This document shows positions 43,889-51,850 of a DNA stretch of 64,000 bases, one piece after another. The notes beneath the pieces are model-generated. The model had not been told where the DNA came from, searched no databases, and worked only from the letters and a program-made list of their open reading frames with translations. Each line of letters starts with the position of its first letter. Positions within the stretch are counted from its first letter, which is position 1. Origin of the DNA: Paenibacillus brasilensis (GTDB taxonomy: Bacteria > Bacillota > Bacilli > Paenibacillales > Paenibacillaceae); contig NZ_CP045298.1 of assembly GCF_009363115.1 (NCBI RefSeq), positions 2,014,001 to 2,078,000 of the forward strand, written 5' to 3'. The position numbers and the translations under genes are program-made.

Positions 43889-44120
43889 AAAGCAAACGAT
43901 ATTATGCCTGTGAAGAGCATCCAACTCGGAGGCGTTTACGCCAAGGACCATACGTTAGCGTAGGATATGGCGATATGTACCTAAGTAAACCGGACCCGCC
44001 CGTTACAGCGGAGCAAAGTGGATTGGAGAGTCATGACATCTGTCATGCTGTCCGGTCAATTTGGGTGGCACCGCGAGATCAAAGCGCTCCTCGTCCCATG
44101 TGGATGAGGGCGCTTTTTGT
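43889..44120 (+). ncRNA. T-box leader controlling serS
   Basis: The conserved T-box core GGGTGGCACCGCG is at 44063-44075, where uncharged tRNA-Ser would stabilise the antiterminator. It is followed by a terminator stem GCGCTCCTC...GAGGGCGC and TTTTT (44083-44118), 29 bases before the serS start. The leader is short (about 230 nt). I could not place the Stem I specifier codon reliably; the serine specificity is inferred from the downstream gene. Confidence 0.88.
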
Positions 44121-44148
44121 ATTTTTATCCGAAAAGGAGTGCGGTGTC

Positions 44149-45435
44149 ATGTTGGCTATCAAATGGATTAGAGAGCATCAAGAGCAGGTTCAGAAGGCAG
44201 CAGACGGCAAAGGAATACAGGTATCGGTCGCAGAGCTGCTGACCCTGGATGATCGGAGAAAGCAGCTACTTCAGGAAGTGGAACAACTTCGGCAGAAGCG
44301 TAATCAGTGTAGTCAGGATATTGCCGCGCTCATCCATGCCGGCAAAAGTGAACAGGCAGAAGGGGCAAAGCGGCAGGTCAAAGAAATTAACGGACGGCTA
44401 GATCTTCTGGAAGCCCCGCAACAGGAAGTAGAGGAACAGTTTCAACAGCTCTTGCTTCTGATGCCTAATATCGTATCACCAGATACGCCACGAGGGAGAT
44501 CAGATGAGGATAATGTAGAACTAGAGCGGGTCGGGGCGGTTCCGAACTTCGGATTTGAAGCAAAGGATCATATGGCGCTCGGTAAGCTTCATAAGCTAAT
44601 CGACGTTCCTCGGGGTGTCAAAACAGCCGGTACCCGTAACTACTATCTGACGGGAGCAGGGGCCGCATTGCATCGGGCTGTGCAGCAGCTTGCGGTGGAT
44701 CTGCTGACTGAACGTGGATTCCAGTTGCTGGATGTTCCGCTGATGGTACGTGCAGAGGCGATGCGCAACACTGGTTTCTTCCCGCTCGGACTGGATCAGA
44801 CGTACCGCATCACAGGAGAGGATCAGTGGCTTGTAGGCACTTCGGAAGTGCCGCTGGTCTCGTATTACAGCGGTGAGATTGTGGATGTTACGGACTCGAT
44901 TCGGCTGGCGGCCGTGTCCGTATGCTTCCGCAATGAGGTCGGCTCAGCCGGAAGGGATGTGCACGGACTGTATCGTGTGCACCAGTTTGCCAAGGTGGAG
45001 CAGGTCGTGCTTTGCGAAGCCAGTCTGGACGCTTCGGAGCAGATGTTCCAGGAGATTACGCGCAATGCGGAGGACCTGCTTCAACTGCTGGAGCTGCCCT
45101 ACCGCAAGATGGCTGTCTGTACAGGCGACATGGCGCAAAAAACCTACAAGCAGGTGGACATTGAGACATGGATGCCTAGCCGGCAGGCTTACGGCGAGAC
45201 ACATTCGTCGTCTCAACTGCTTGATTTCCAGGCGCGCCGTTCCAACATCCGCTACCGCAATGCGGAGGGCAAGCTGCAATATTGCTACACGCTCAACAAC
45301 ACAGCGGTTGCTTCGCCCCGGATTTTGATTCCGTTGCTGGAGAATCATCAGCAAGAGGACGGTTCGATCCGTATTCCGGAGGCTTTACGTCGATATATGC
45401 CGCGAGGTATGGAATTTTTGAGCACAAATTTCTAA
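44149..45435 (+). CDS. serS: Seryl-tRNA synthetase
   Basis: 428 residues from ATG 44149, 8 bases after AAAAGGAG; the open frame extends upstream through the T-box and is not coding there. An N-terminal coiled-coil arm (about 30-105) for tRNA-Ser precedes the class II core: motif 2 FRNEVGSAGRDVHGLYRVHQF and motif 3 near the C-terminus (NNTAVASPRILIPLLENHQ). The usual family length is about 425. Charges tRNA-Ser with serine in the cytoplasm. A diverged partial copy lies 4 kb upstream in the same orientation, so this T-box gene may be a second, regulated serS. Confidence 0.96.
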   Translation: MLAIKWIREHQEQVQKAADGKGIQVSVAELLTLDDRRKQLLQEVEQLRQKRNQCSQDIAALIHAGKSEQAEGAKRQVKEINGRLDLLEAPQQEVEEQFQQLLLLMPNIVSPDTPRGRSDEDNVELERVGAVPNFGFEAKDHMALGKLHKLIDVPRGVKTAGTRNYYLTGAGAALHRAVQQLAVDLLTERGFQLLDVPLMVRAEAMRNTGFFPLGLDQTYRITGEDQWLVGTSEVPLVSYYSGEIVDVTDSIRLAAVSVCFRNEVGSAGRDVHGLYRVHQFAKVEQVVLCEASLDASEQMFQEITRNAEDLLQLLELPYRKMAVCTGDMAQKTYKQVDIETWMPSRQAYGETHSSSQLLDFQARRSNIRYRNAEGKLQYCYTLNNTAVASPRILIPLLENHQQEDGSIRIPEALRRYMPRGMEFLSTNF

Positions 45436-45449
45436 TTCTAATCATTGCA

Positions 45450-45483
45450 AAAAGACGAAGGACAACTATCCTTCGTCTTTTTG
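45450..45483. terminator. Strong bidirectional terminator, serS/hmp
   Basis: AAAAAGACGAAGGA pairs perfectly with TCCTTCGTCTTTTT over 14 bases, 6-base loop, between convergent genes. Confidence 0.9.
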
Positions 45484-45496
45484 CTGGCTCATTGTG

Positions 45497-46726
45497 TCAT
45501 TGTGCTTCTGCTTCCCACGCACTGGCAGGGCCAAAAAATTCATAGTGGATATCCGAAACAGGGATATTCCACTCCTTCAACAGTGCATACACCGATTGCA
45601 TGAACGCTTCAGGACCGCAAAAATAATATTGGGCGTTCCAATCCGGTATTACGGATTGCAGCCAAGGCAGGTCCAGACGGCCTTCCTTGTGAAAGGCCTG
45701 TGCCAGCCGATCCTGCTCCGTTGGACTGCTGTAGCACCACCGTACTGTGGCCAGGGTATGTGCGGCGACCAGCATTTCCACCTCATTACGCAGAGCATGG
45801 TTATCCCCATTGACCGCTGCATGGACAAAGGTGACAGGGCGATCCGGGTCAGACTTCACCAAGGAAGCCAGCATGCTGACCATCGGGGTTAACCCGACCC
45901 CACCGCTGATCAGCACGACAGGTCTGTGATCTGCCCGATCCAGTGTAAAATCACCAGCCGGTGCAGATACCTGCAGCACATCGCCCTCTTGCACCTGCTC
46001 ATGCAGATACACAGAAACTTTACCTGCCGGGCGGGACTCTATGGCATCCTCACGCTTTACAGATATCCGGTAGTGAGGTTGCCCCGGTGCATCTGAAAGA
46101 CTATATTGACGAATGTGGGTATTATGTTCACCCGGAATTTCCATTTTCAAGCTGATATATTGTCCAGGCTCGAATGTAGGCAGTAACTGTCCATCCTGCG
46201 GCACCAGATAAAAGGACATAATTTGCTCGCTTTCCTTAACCTTTTTCTGCACAACAAAGCTCTTAAAGTCTGACCAGCCTCCCTGCTGCTGTTCCGCCTC
46301 CTTGTACATTTCAGCTTCCACGTCTATAAATACATTAGCGATCACACCATAGGCCTCGGCCCATGCGTTGATGATCTCGTCTGTAGCCGCATCTCCCAGC
46401 ACGTCCTTGATCGCAGCAAGAAGATATTTTCCGACGATAGGGTAATGTCCTGGCTTAATTCCCAAACTGCGGTGCTTATGTGCAATCTGACGTACCACCG
46501 GGAGAATTTCTTCCAGGCGGTCAATGTGCTGTGCAGCCGCATATACAGCGTTGGCCAGCGCTCCCTGTTGACGTCCTTGCTTCTGATTCGCGTGATTGAA
46601 TATATTGAGAAGCTTGGGATGGGCCTCAAACATCATCTGGTAAAAGCGCTTGGTGATTGTAGTTCCGTGTATCTCCAAAACAGGTACAGTCGATTTGATC
46701 GTTGCAATGGTTTGCTCACTTAGCAT
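45497..46726 (-). CDS. hmp: Flavohemoglobin / nitric oxide dioxygenase
   Basis: 409 residues in three domains: globin (1-140; proximal His in IAHKHRSLGI), FAD-binding (about 150-260; RQYSLSD) and NAD-binding (about 265-400; LISGGVGLTPM and YYFCGPEAFM). It converts NO plus O2 to nitrate using NADPH/NADH and protects the cell from nitrosative stress. ATG 46726 follows AGAGAAGAGGG. Upstream 46727-47072 carries no further gene; NsrR- or ResD-type control is common for hmp but no site was recognised. Confidence 0.96.
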   Translation of the reverse strand: MLSEQTIATIKSTVPVLEIHGTTITKRFYQMMFEAHPKLLNIFNHANQKQGRQQGALANAVYAAAQHIDRLEEILPVVRQIAHKHRSLGIKPGHYPIVGKYLLAAIKDVLGDAATDEIINAWAEAYGVIANVFIDVEAEMYKEAEQQQGGWSDFKSFVVQKKVKESEQIMSFYLVPQDGQLLPTFEPGQYISLKMEIPGEHNTHIRQYSLSDAPGQPHYRISVKREDAIESRPAGKVSVYLHEQVQEGDVLQVSAPAGDFTLDRADHRPVVLISGGVGLTPMVSMLASLVKSDPDRPVTFVHAAVNGDNHALRNEVEMLVAAHTLATVRWCYSSPTEQDRLAQAFHKEGRLDLPWLQSVIPDWNAQYYFCGPEAFMQSVYALLKEWNIPVSDIHYEFFGPASAWEAEAQ

Positions 46727-46978
46727 CTTAGTATCCCTCTTCTCTCCAAAATAAGATCAACAAAGGGTGTTTCAACATTATCCACCCATTTGTAACCCTC
46801 AATTTAAAGCAAGTATACCCACATAAAGTAACCGTTCATGTGATTCCAGTCACTTTAAATTTGAAATAATTTGTGAACGTGTCAATGATAAAACGCACAA
46901 TTTTATCCAATCGTAGTAAACTCGTTGCGATGGCATCTTCCCACGGGAACCATTCCAAAGACTTCAATTTATCCTGCT

Positions 46979-46992
46979 TGTAAACGCTTCCA
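46979..46992 (+). promoter_or_regulatory. cre-like site before the GH43 gene
   Basis: TGTAAACGCTTCCA matches the CcpA cre consensus with one mismatch, 80 bases before the start. The rest of 46727-47072 shows no gene. Confidence 0.6.
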
Positions 46993-47072
46993 ATTAGGAT
47001 ACAATCGAAGATGAGGTACCGGACAAGCTGTTCCGGCTCATCCTATTCGAGTTAAAGGAGGCAGATGATATC

Positions 47073-48617
47073 GTGAAGTGGATCAACAGCAGCAAATGGT
47101 TAGGTGCATGTTCATGTATCATACTCGCAGTGGCTGGTACAGTTCTTCAACCCGATGCAGCAGCACATGCCAATACGACAGACGTGACTCATGCAACCTA
47201 CGGGAATGAAGCGATTCAAGCACTGAATGGTTTGGACGCTACCCATGTAGGACTATCCCTGAACGCAACCGCCAGCACAGCCATTACAAACGGAACGGAT
47301 TGGAAGGACACCGCAGGTAACCCGATTCAGGCGAACAGCGGTAATATCCTAAAAGTAGGTTCCACTTATTATTGGTACGGCGAGCATGCTGAGAACTGGA
47401 AATTTGAAAAAGTGAACGTATACACCTCAACCGATTTGAAAAATTGGTCCTTCCGCAGCACTATTCTCACCAAAGATTCCGCCCCCGAGCTGAATTCAAG
47501 CAAAATCGAACGTCCCAAAGTCATTTACAACAAAACCACCGGAAAATATGTACTATGGGCGCATTATGAAAATAGCACGGACTACTCACTAGGTCGTGTA
47601 GCCGTCGCTACCAGCGATACACCCGACGGAAATTTTGCCTACCAAGGCAGCTTCCGCCCGCTGAATTACGAGTCTCGTGATATGACAGTGTTCACGGATA
47701 CTGACGGTAGCGGCTATCTTATTACAGCTTCCCGTAAAAATGGCGGCGCCAACGATACGATGGCAATCTTCAAGCTGACAGCCGATTATACAGGCGTGCA
47801 GTCGTTCGTTGGCTGGATTTTTGAAAATGGCTATCGTGAAGCTCCTGCTGTTGTGAAAAAGAACAATACCTACTACCTGTTCACCTCGCAGGCATCCGGC
47901 TGGTATCCGAATCAGGGAGCTTACGCAACTGCCAGTTCCATGACTGGAAGCTGGTCTGCGCTGTCGCCCTTCGGTGATCCGGCGGCTTACGGCTCGCAAA
48001 TCCATTCCATCGCCACGATTACAGGCAGCGCAGGAACCAGCTACATCTATATGGGCGACCGCTGGAACCCGCTCAAACTGAACGACCATAAATTCATCTG
48101 GTTGCCATTGACCCTGAATGACTCCAACAAAACGGCAACCCTGAATTGGTACAGTAGCTGGGATCTGGATGCTGCGACAGGCACAGTCATCCTGCCGTCC
48201 CTTGTGAATCACGCACAGGGCAAAACAGCGACTGCGAGCTCAGCCGCATCTGCTTCTCCAGCTTCACTGGCGAACGATGGCAACGCTCAAACCTCGTGGA
48301 AGGCTGCATCTGCGTCTTGGCCTGCTTGGTGGCAGGTCGATTTGGGCAGTAGCAAGACCATCAGCGAAGTGGATATTTCATGGTTTATGTACAAAGGCTC
48401 TGAAGCGTACTACAAATATAAAATTGAATACAGCATGGATGGAGTTAACTACTCCACGATTGATCGCACAGGTAATACCACGTATGGTTTTACCAGTGAC
48501 AAAGTCAATTTTCAAGCTCGCTACGTGCGAATCAATCTTGTAAATGCGGTGCTATTCAATAATCCGAACAACTGGTATACCCCGACGGTGCATGAAGTAA
48601 GATTGTTTGGCAATTAA
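47073..48617 (+). CDS. Secreted GH43 family glycosidase with C-terminal F5/8-type CBM32
   Basis: 514 residues from GTG 47073, the only start compatible with AAAGGAGG 11 bases upstream; ATG at 47065 is in another frame. Signal peptide of about 33 residues (ending AHA). Residues about 75-370 form a five-blade propeller of GH43 subfamily 24-like enzymes (ILKVGSTYYWYGEHAENW, ERPKVIYNKTTGKYVLWAH, GYREAPAVVKKNNTYYLFTS, with Glu in YREAP). Residues 380-514 are a discoidin-like sugar-binding module (WWQVDLGSSKTISEVDISWF). Related enzymes are exo-beta-1,3-galactanases attacking arabinogalactan; the exact substrate is not proven. Confidence 0.9.
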   Translation: MKWINSSKWLGACSCIILAVAGTVLQPDAAAHANTTDVTHATYGNEAIQALNGLDATHVGLSLNATASTAITNGTDWKDTAGNPIQANSGNILKVGSTYYWYGEHAENWKFEKVNVYTSTDLKNWSFRSTILTKDSAPELNSSKIERPKVIYNKTTGKYVLWAHYENSTDYSLGRVAVATSDTPDGNFAYQGSFRPLNYESRDMTVFTDTDGSGYLITASRKNGGANDTMAIFKLTADYTGVQSFVGWIFENGYREAPAVVKKNNTYYLFTSQASGWYPNQGAYATASSMTGSWSALSPFGDPAAYGSQIHSIATITGSAGTSYIYMGDRWNPLKLNDHKFIWLPLTLNDSNKTATLNWYSSWDLDAATGTVILPSLVNHAQGKTATASSAASASPASLANDGNAQTSWKAASASWPAWWQVDLGSSKTISEVDISWFMYKGSEAYYKYKIEYSMDGVNYSTIDRTGNTTYGFTSDKVNFQARYVRINLVNAVLFNNPNNWYTPTVHEVRLFGN

Positions 48618-48639
48618 TCCACTTCATTAAACAAAGAAC

Positions 48640-48692
48640 ATGGCAGGAAAGCACCTACATAAAGGAGGCTCTTTTGCCATGTTTTCTTTTTA
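48640..48692 (+). terminator. Terminator after the GH43 gene
   Basis: ACATGGCA...TGCCATGT stem (with inner GAAAG/CTTTT part) followed by TTTCTTTTT. Confidence 0.75.
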
Positions 48693-48723
48693 CCACATTA
48701 TCATCTACCTTGTACTCACTAGC

Positions 48724-49434
48724 TCAACGCATTCGATTGACTGTGGTAAACACAAATTTGTCATACCGATGCCGTGAGAATGAGTATTCAAATGGTATAC
48801 CCGTATCCAGATAACCCACCTGCTCAATTTCCAGGATTGGATCATCCGCTGCACAGTCCAAATGCTCCCGATCCAGTTCTGTCGACTTGGACGCCCGGAT
48901 GGTACGATGTGAACCGACAATATTCAGGCCCAGTTCCTCCTTGATATGCTTGTACACCGAACCGTGCAGCACCTCCTCGGTAATACCGCTGATCAGCTTC
49001 GTGGGCATGTATGTGCGCTCGATAACGTAGGGCTCACCCTCCACGACACGCAGACGGATCACATGATATACAGGAGAATTGACATCAATAAATAGATGGG
49101 CCGCTACCTCTTCGGATGGAAATTGAACGTCAAAGGCGACGATTTTATTTTTGATCTCTTTCCCGCGCAGTACGTTGGTTAACCCCAGCATTTCATTTAC
49201 GACAACGTTAACAGGGTCATTGTGAACTGATTTGACGATAAAGGTTCCGTGTCCTCTTTTACGATTCAGCAACCCGTCCGCCACCAATGTGTCCAATGCC
49301 CGCTTAATCGTCATCCGACTTACACAAAACTCTTTTGCCAGTGAGATCTCATCGGGAATCGGATCATCACTGCTATAGGTCTTATTCATAATCCGCTCTT
49401 TGACCTCTTGTGCAATCCGCTCGTATTTGTTCAT
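48724..49434 (-). CDS. GntR/HutC-family regulator with UTRA domain
   Basis: 236 residues. Winged helix at the N-terminus (DEISLAKEFCVSRMTIKRALDTL, wing RGHGTFIV) and a UTRA effector domain from about 95, ending YEYSFSRHRYDKF-like. This class senses sugar phosphates. It lies 90 bases after the PTS IIB gene on the same strand, so it likely controls a cellobiose- or lactose-class PTS operon. The other components of that operon are missing from this window. Confidence 0.93.
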   Translation of the reverse strand: MNKYERIAQEVKERIMNKTYSSDDPIPDEISLAKEFCVSRMTIKRALDTLVADGLLNRKRGHGTFIVKSVHNDPVNVVVNEMLGLTNVLRGKEIKNKIVAFDVQFPSEEVAAHLFIDVNSPVYHVIRLRVVEGEPYVIERTYMPTKLISGITEEVLHGSVYKHIKEELGLNIVGSHRTIRASKSTELDREHLDCAADDPILEIEQVGYLDTGIPFEYSFSRHRYDKFVFTTVNRMR

Positions 49435-49523
49435 CTGTCTACCACCTGTACTAAAAATTGTTTTATGTCAGCATTTTACCAAAACATCAGTAGCGCTGGT
49501 TCTTTTGGTTCTGCAAATTGACC

Positions 49524-49841
49524 TTATCCATTTTTGCGTTCCACCAGCTTCACGGCCTGTTCATAGGCTTTCTTACCGTCAACCATTCCGTAGGCCATCA
49601 TGTCGATCACTTCTACATGAATACCATATTGAGCTGCTTCCTTCTCCAGTTGTCCTTTAAGAAAACTCATTTGCGGGCCAATCAATACCGCGTCAGCCTT
49701 AGCCATATCTTCTGCCGCCTGATCTTGACCTACTGCCCAAATTTCAGCCTCATCTCCAATGGACTTAGCATATTCCTGCATCTTGGTAACCAGCAAACTT
49801 GTAGACATACCTGAGCTGCACGCCAGTAAAATTTTCTTCAT
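49524..49841 (-). CDS. PTS IIB component, lactose/cellobiose family
   Basis: 105 residues. The phosphocysteine loop CSSGMSTSLLVTKM at residues 8-21 is intact and accepts phosphate from IIA. It passes phosphate to the sugar carried by IIC. No IIA or IIC gene is present within the neighbouring 10 kb, so it is an orphan. A cre-like AGAAAACGTTTACA (49884-49897) lies 43 bases upstream of ATG 49841. With the downstream GntR regulator it looks like the remainder of a shortened operon. Confidence 0.94.
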   Translation of the reverse strand: MKKILLACSSGMSTSLLVTKMQEYAKSIGDEAEIWAVGQDQAAEDMAKADAVLIGPQMSFLKGQLEKEAAQYGIHVEVIDMMAYGMVDGKKAYEQAVKLVERKNG

Positions 49842-50040
49842 GATTATTCCTTCCCTTCAAGGTCTTACTGGATATTAAGTACTAGAAAACGTTTACAGCG
49901 TAATTATAAATCCATACTTTTTTATTTGTCTATATATTTAATTTATATGTATAGACTTTTTTAAAAAATAACACATTTTATTTTTTTCCTCAAAATTAAC
50001 GCTTTCATTTCTTCTCTTTAATCTCTCAATAAACATTCGC

Positions 50041-50136
50041 ATGTTCAAAAAGCTGGAGGGCATCACGCCCGGGGATTATCGTAAAAAGAAAAGCCGCCCG
50101 CCACAGGGAATAGACTGTGGGCAGGCGGCTGAATAA
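50041..50136 (+). pseudogene. AraC-type regulator, C-terminal scrap
   Basis: MFKKLEGITPGDYRKKKS is the last helix-turn-helix piece of an AraC/YesN-family regulator, followed by 12 codons running into the terminator and a stop. Nothing upstream continues it. Suggests a deletion in 49900-50040 that also removed PTS partners. Confidence 0.55.
50088..50132 (-). terminator. Terminator of the sucrose phosphorylase gene
   Basis: On the minus strand AGCCGCCTGCCCACAG pairs with CTGTGGCGGGCGGCT, followed by TTTTCTTTTT. Confidence 0.85.
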
Positions 50137-50190
50137 CCGTGCAGGATATTATATTCTGTTACGCTCTTGGAATCCGATGGGTCCTGTCAG

Positions 50191-51645
50191 TTAAACGTCT
50201 GTCAGACGCACAAGAGATCCATTTTCCAAATCTACATAATCAATTGTAAATGCATGAGTCCGCACGTTGGCTTTCAGAAGGGCGCGATAGCTCCCTTTTT
50301 CCCATTGTATTTCCAACTGATCGGGATTTCCAGCTTCTACAATTTTGATTTCACCATCAAATGCAGGATAGGAATTGCGGAATTCCATCAACTTAAACAA
50401 CCGCTTCAAAACCAGTCTTTCCAGGTTTTCAATGACTTCCTCTTGGGAATAGTAATGCCGGTTAATGTTACGGCCTACCTTTGTTTCTTCTAATAGGTCG
50501 ATGTCATTTTCACCTGCCAGCAGTCCTACATAATAGACTTGAGGGATGCCCGGTGCAAAAAACTGAATAGCTCTTGCCAGTATATAGGCATCATCGTTGT
50601 TGCCGAGTGCTGAATAGTACGTACAGTTGAGCTGATAGATATCCAGGTTATTATAGGCAGCCGTATTGTATACCCTTTTAATATTAGCTCCCTTGGAGAA
50701 CAAATGATCTTTAGTCTCTTCGATCTCTTCATCTGTCATTAAACCCTTCGCATCCACCACTCCAATTCCATCATGAGTATCCAGCGTAGTAAATTGCTTT
50801 CTCGGACAGATGTTCAGCCAGTGCGTGAGACGCTCACTATTACCGCTATACAGTGTGTGCAGCACCAGCATAGGTAGGGCAAAATCGTAAACCCAATGAT
50901 CCTTTTCGGCAAGCTTCAACTGAATGGAATAATGCTCATGAATCTCCGGCAGGACATCGACGCCGTATGGCTTCAATATCTCCTGTGCTTCACCCAGCAT
51001 GTCCCAAATTTCAGGCTCCACGAAGAAACAATTGGTTCCTATTTTTTTGGTAGCATATGCAAAAGCATCAAGTCGGATGATGGAAGCACCCTTTTCAGCC
51101 AGACGAACCAGATTTTCTCTGACAAATTGCTGGGTCACATCCGAGTGCAGATTAAGATCCACCTGTTCCTCATCAAAGGTACACCATACCTTTTCCGTCG
51201 TACCATCCTTAAACTCGACATCAATATAAGGCGCACGTGGCTTTCTTTTATAAATCAAATCTACTTCTTCCTGAGTGGGCGCTCCATTAGGCCAGAAATT
51301 TTTGTACCGGATAAACAAGTCGGCGTACGGCGAAGCGTCTTTATGTTGGATAAAATCCTGAAAATATTCCGAGCTGCGAGAGATATGATTAATCATAAAA
51401 TCAAACATAAGGTAGAAATCTTGAGACAGCCGTTCAATATCTTCCCAGTCACCAAAGGGTGCATCAACAGTCTCATAGGTCATCGGAGCAAAGCCCCGGT
51501 CTGCCGAAGACGGATAGAAAGGAAGCAAATGAACGCCGCCGACGACATGTTTAAAATGACTGCTTAGCAGTTCCCCCAGCTCTTTCAGATTCTTTCCCAT
51601 ACTGTCGGCATAAGTGATAAGCATAATTTCATTTTTAATTGGCAC
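50191..51645 (-). CDS. gtfA: Sucrose phosphorylase (GH13 subfamily 18)
   Basis: 484 residues, no signal peptide. GH13 barrel with nucleophile Asp in IIRLDAFAYA, acid Glu in VLPEIHEHYS and THDGIGVVDAKG, the block typical of sucrose phosphorylases. It converts sucrose and phosphate to glucose 1-phosphate and fructose in the cytoplasm. A sucrose 6'-phosphate or glucosylglycerate phosphorylase cannot be excluded by eye, since acceptor residues differ only in loops. ATG 51645 follows AGGGGATGA. Transcribed from a consensus promoter at 51758-51785 with an operator at 51726-51745; the LacI gene lies directly upstream. Confidence 0.88.
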   Translation of the reverse strand: MPIKNEIMLITYADSMGKNLKELGELLSSHFKHVVGGVHLLPFYPSSADRGFAPMTYETVDAPFGDWEDIERLSQDFYLMFDFMINHISRSSEYFQDFIQHKDASPYADLFIRYKNFWPNGAPTQEEVDLIYKRKPRAPYIDVEFKDGTTEKVWCTFDEEQVDLNLHSDVTQQFVRENLVRLAEKGASIIRLDAFAYATKKIGTNCFFVEPEIWDMLGEAQEILKPYGVDVLPEIHEHYSIQLKLAEKDHWVYDFALPMLVLHTLYSGNSERLTHWLNICPRKQFTTLDTHDGIGVVDAKGLMTDEEIEETKDHLFSKGANIKRVYNTAAYNNLDIYQLNCTYYSALGNNDDAYILARAIQFFAPGIPQVYYVGLLAGENDIDLLEETKVGRNINRHYYSQEEVIENLERLVLKRLFKLMEFRNSYPAFDGEIKIVEAGNPDQLEIQWEKGSYRALLKANVRTHAFTIDYVDLENGSLVRLTDV

Positions 51646-51725
51646 GATAGTTCATCCCCTGTTCTCCCTCTGTGGGATATATTGAATATGTTGCTGTCCC
51701 CTGATGTGAAATTCGCAACGCGAGT

Positions 51726-51745
51726 AAAGCGTTTTCAAAAGCGTT
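51726..51745. promoter_or_regulatory. Operator-like repeat at the gtfA transcription start
   Basis: AAAGCGTTTTCAAAAGCGTT, two AAGCGTT units in tandem, placed at about +6 to +25 of the predicted transcript; a natural LacI-family roadblock site. Confidence 0.6.
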
Positions 51746-51757
51746 GTAATGATTTAT

Positions 51758-51785
51758 ATTATATACCAAAGGTTTGATATGTCAA
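51758..51785 (-). promoter_or_regulatory. Consensus SigA promoter of gtfA
   Basis: On the minus strand TTGACA (plus 51780-51785), 16-base spacer, TATAAT (plus 51758-51763). The -35 box sits inside the palindrome GTTTGA-TATG-TCAAAC (51772-51787), a possible second repressor site. Confidence 0.8.
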
Positions 51786-51807
51786 ACGATTGACACACAA
51801 TATTCAA

Positions 51808-51850
51808 AAGACCGTTACCTCATACAAAAGTAAGGGAACGGTCTTTATTT
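51808..51850 (-). terminator. Terminator over the lacI stop codon
   Basis: AAAGACCGTT and AACGGTCTTT arms around a 20-base loop; T-rich on the minus-strand exit. Confidence 0.75.

Noticed and set aside
43975..44148. Extended serS N-terminus
   Set aside because: These codons lie within the T-box leader and its terminator; the start with a proper ribosome site is 44149.
44944..45354. Long minus-strand ORF within serS
   Set aside because: Antisense shadow of a GC-rich conserved gene; composition follows third-codon positions of serS.
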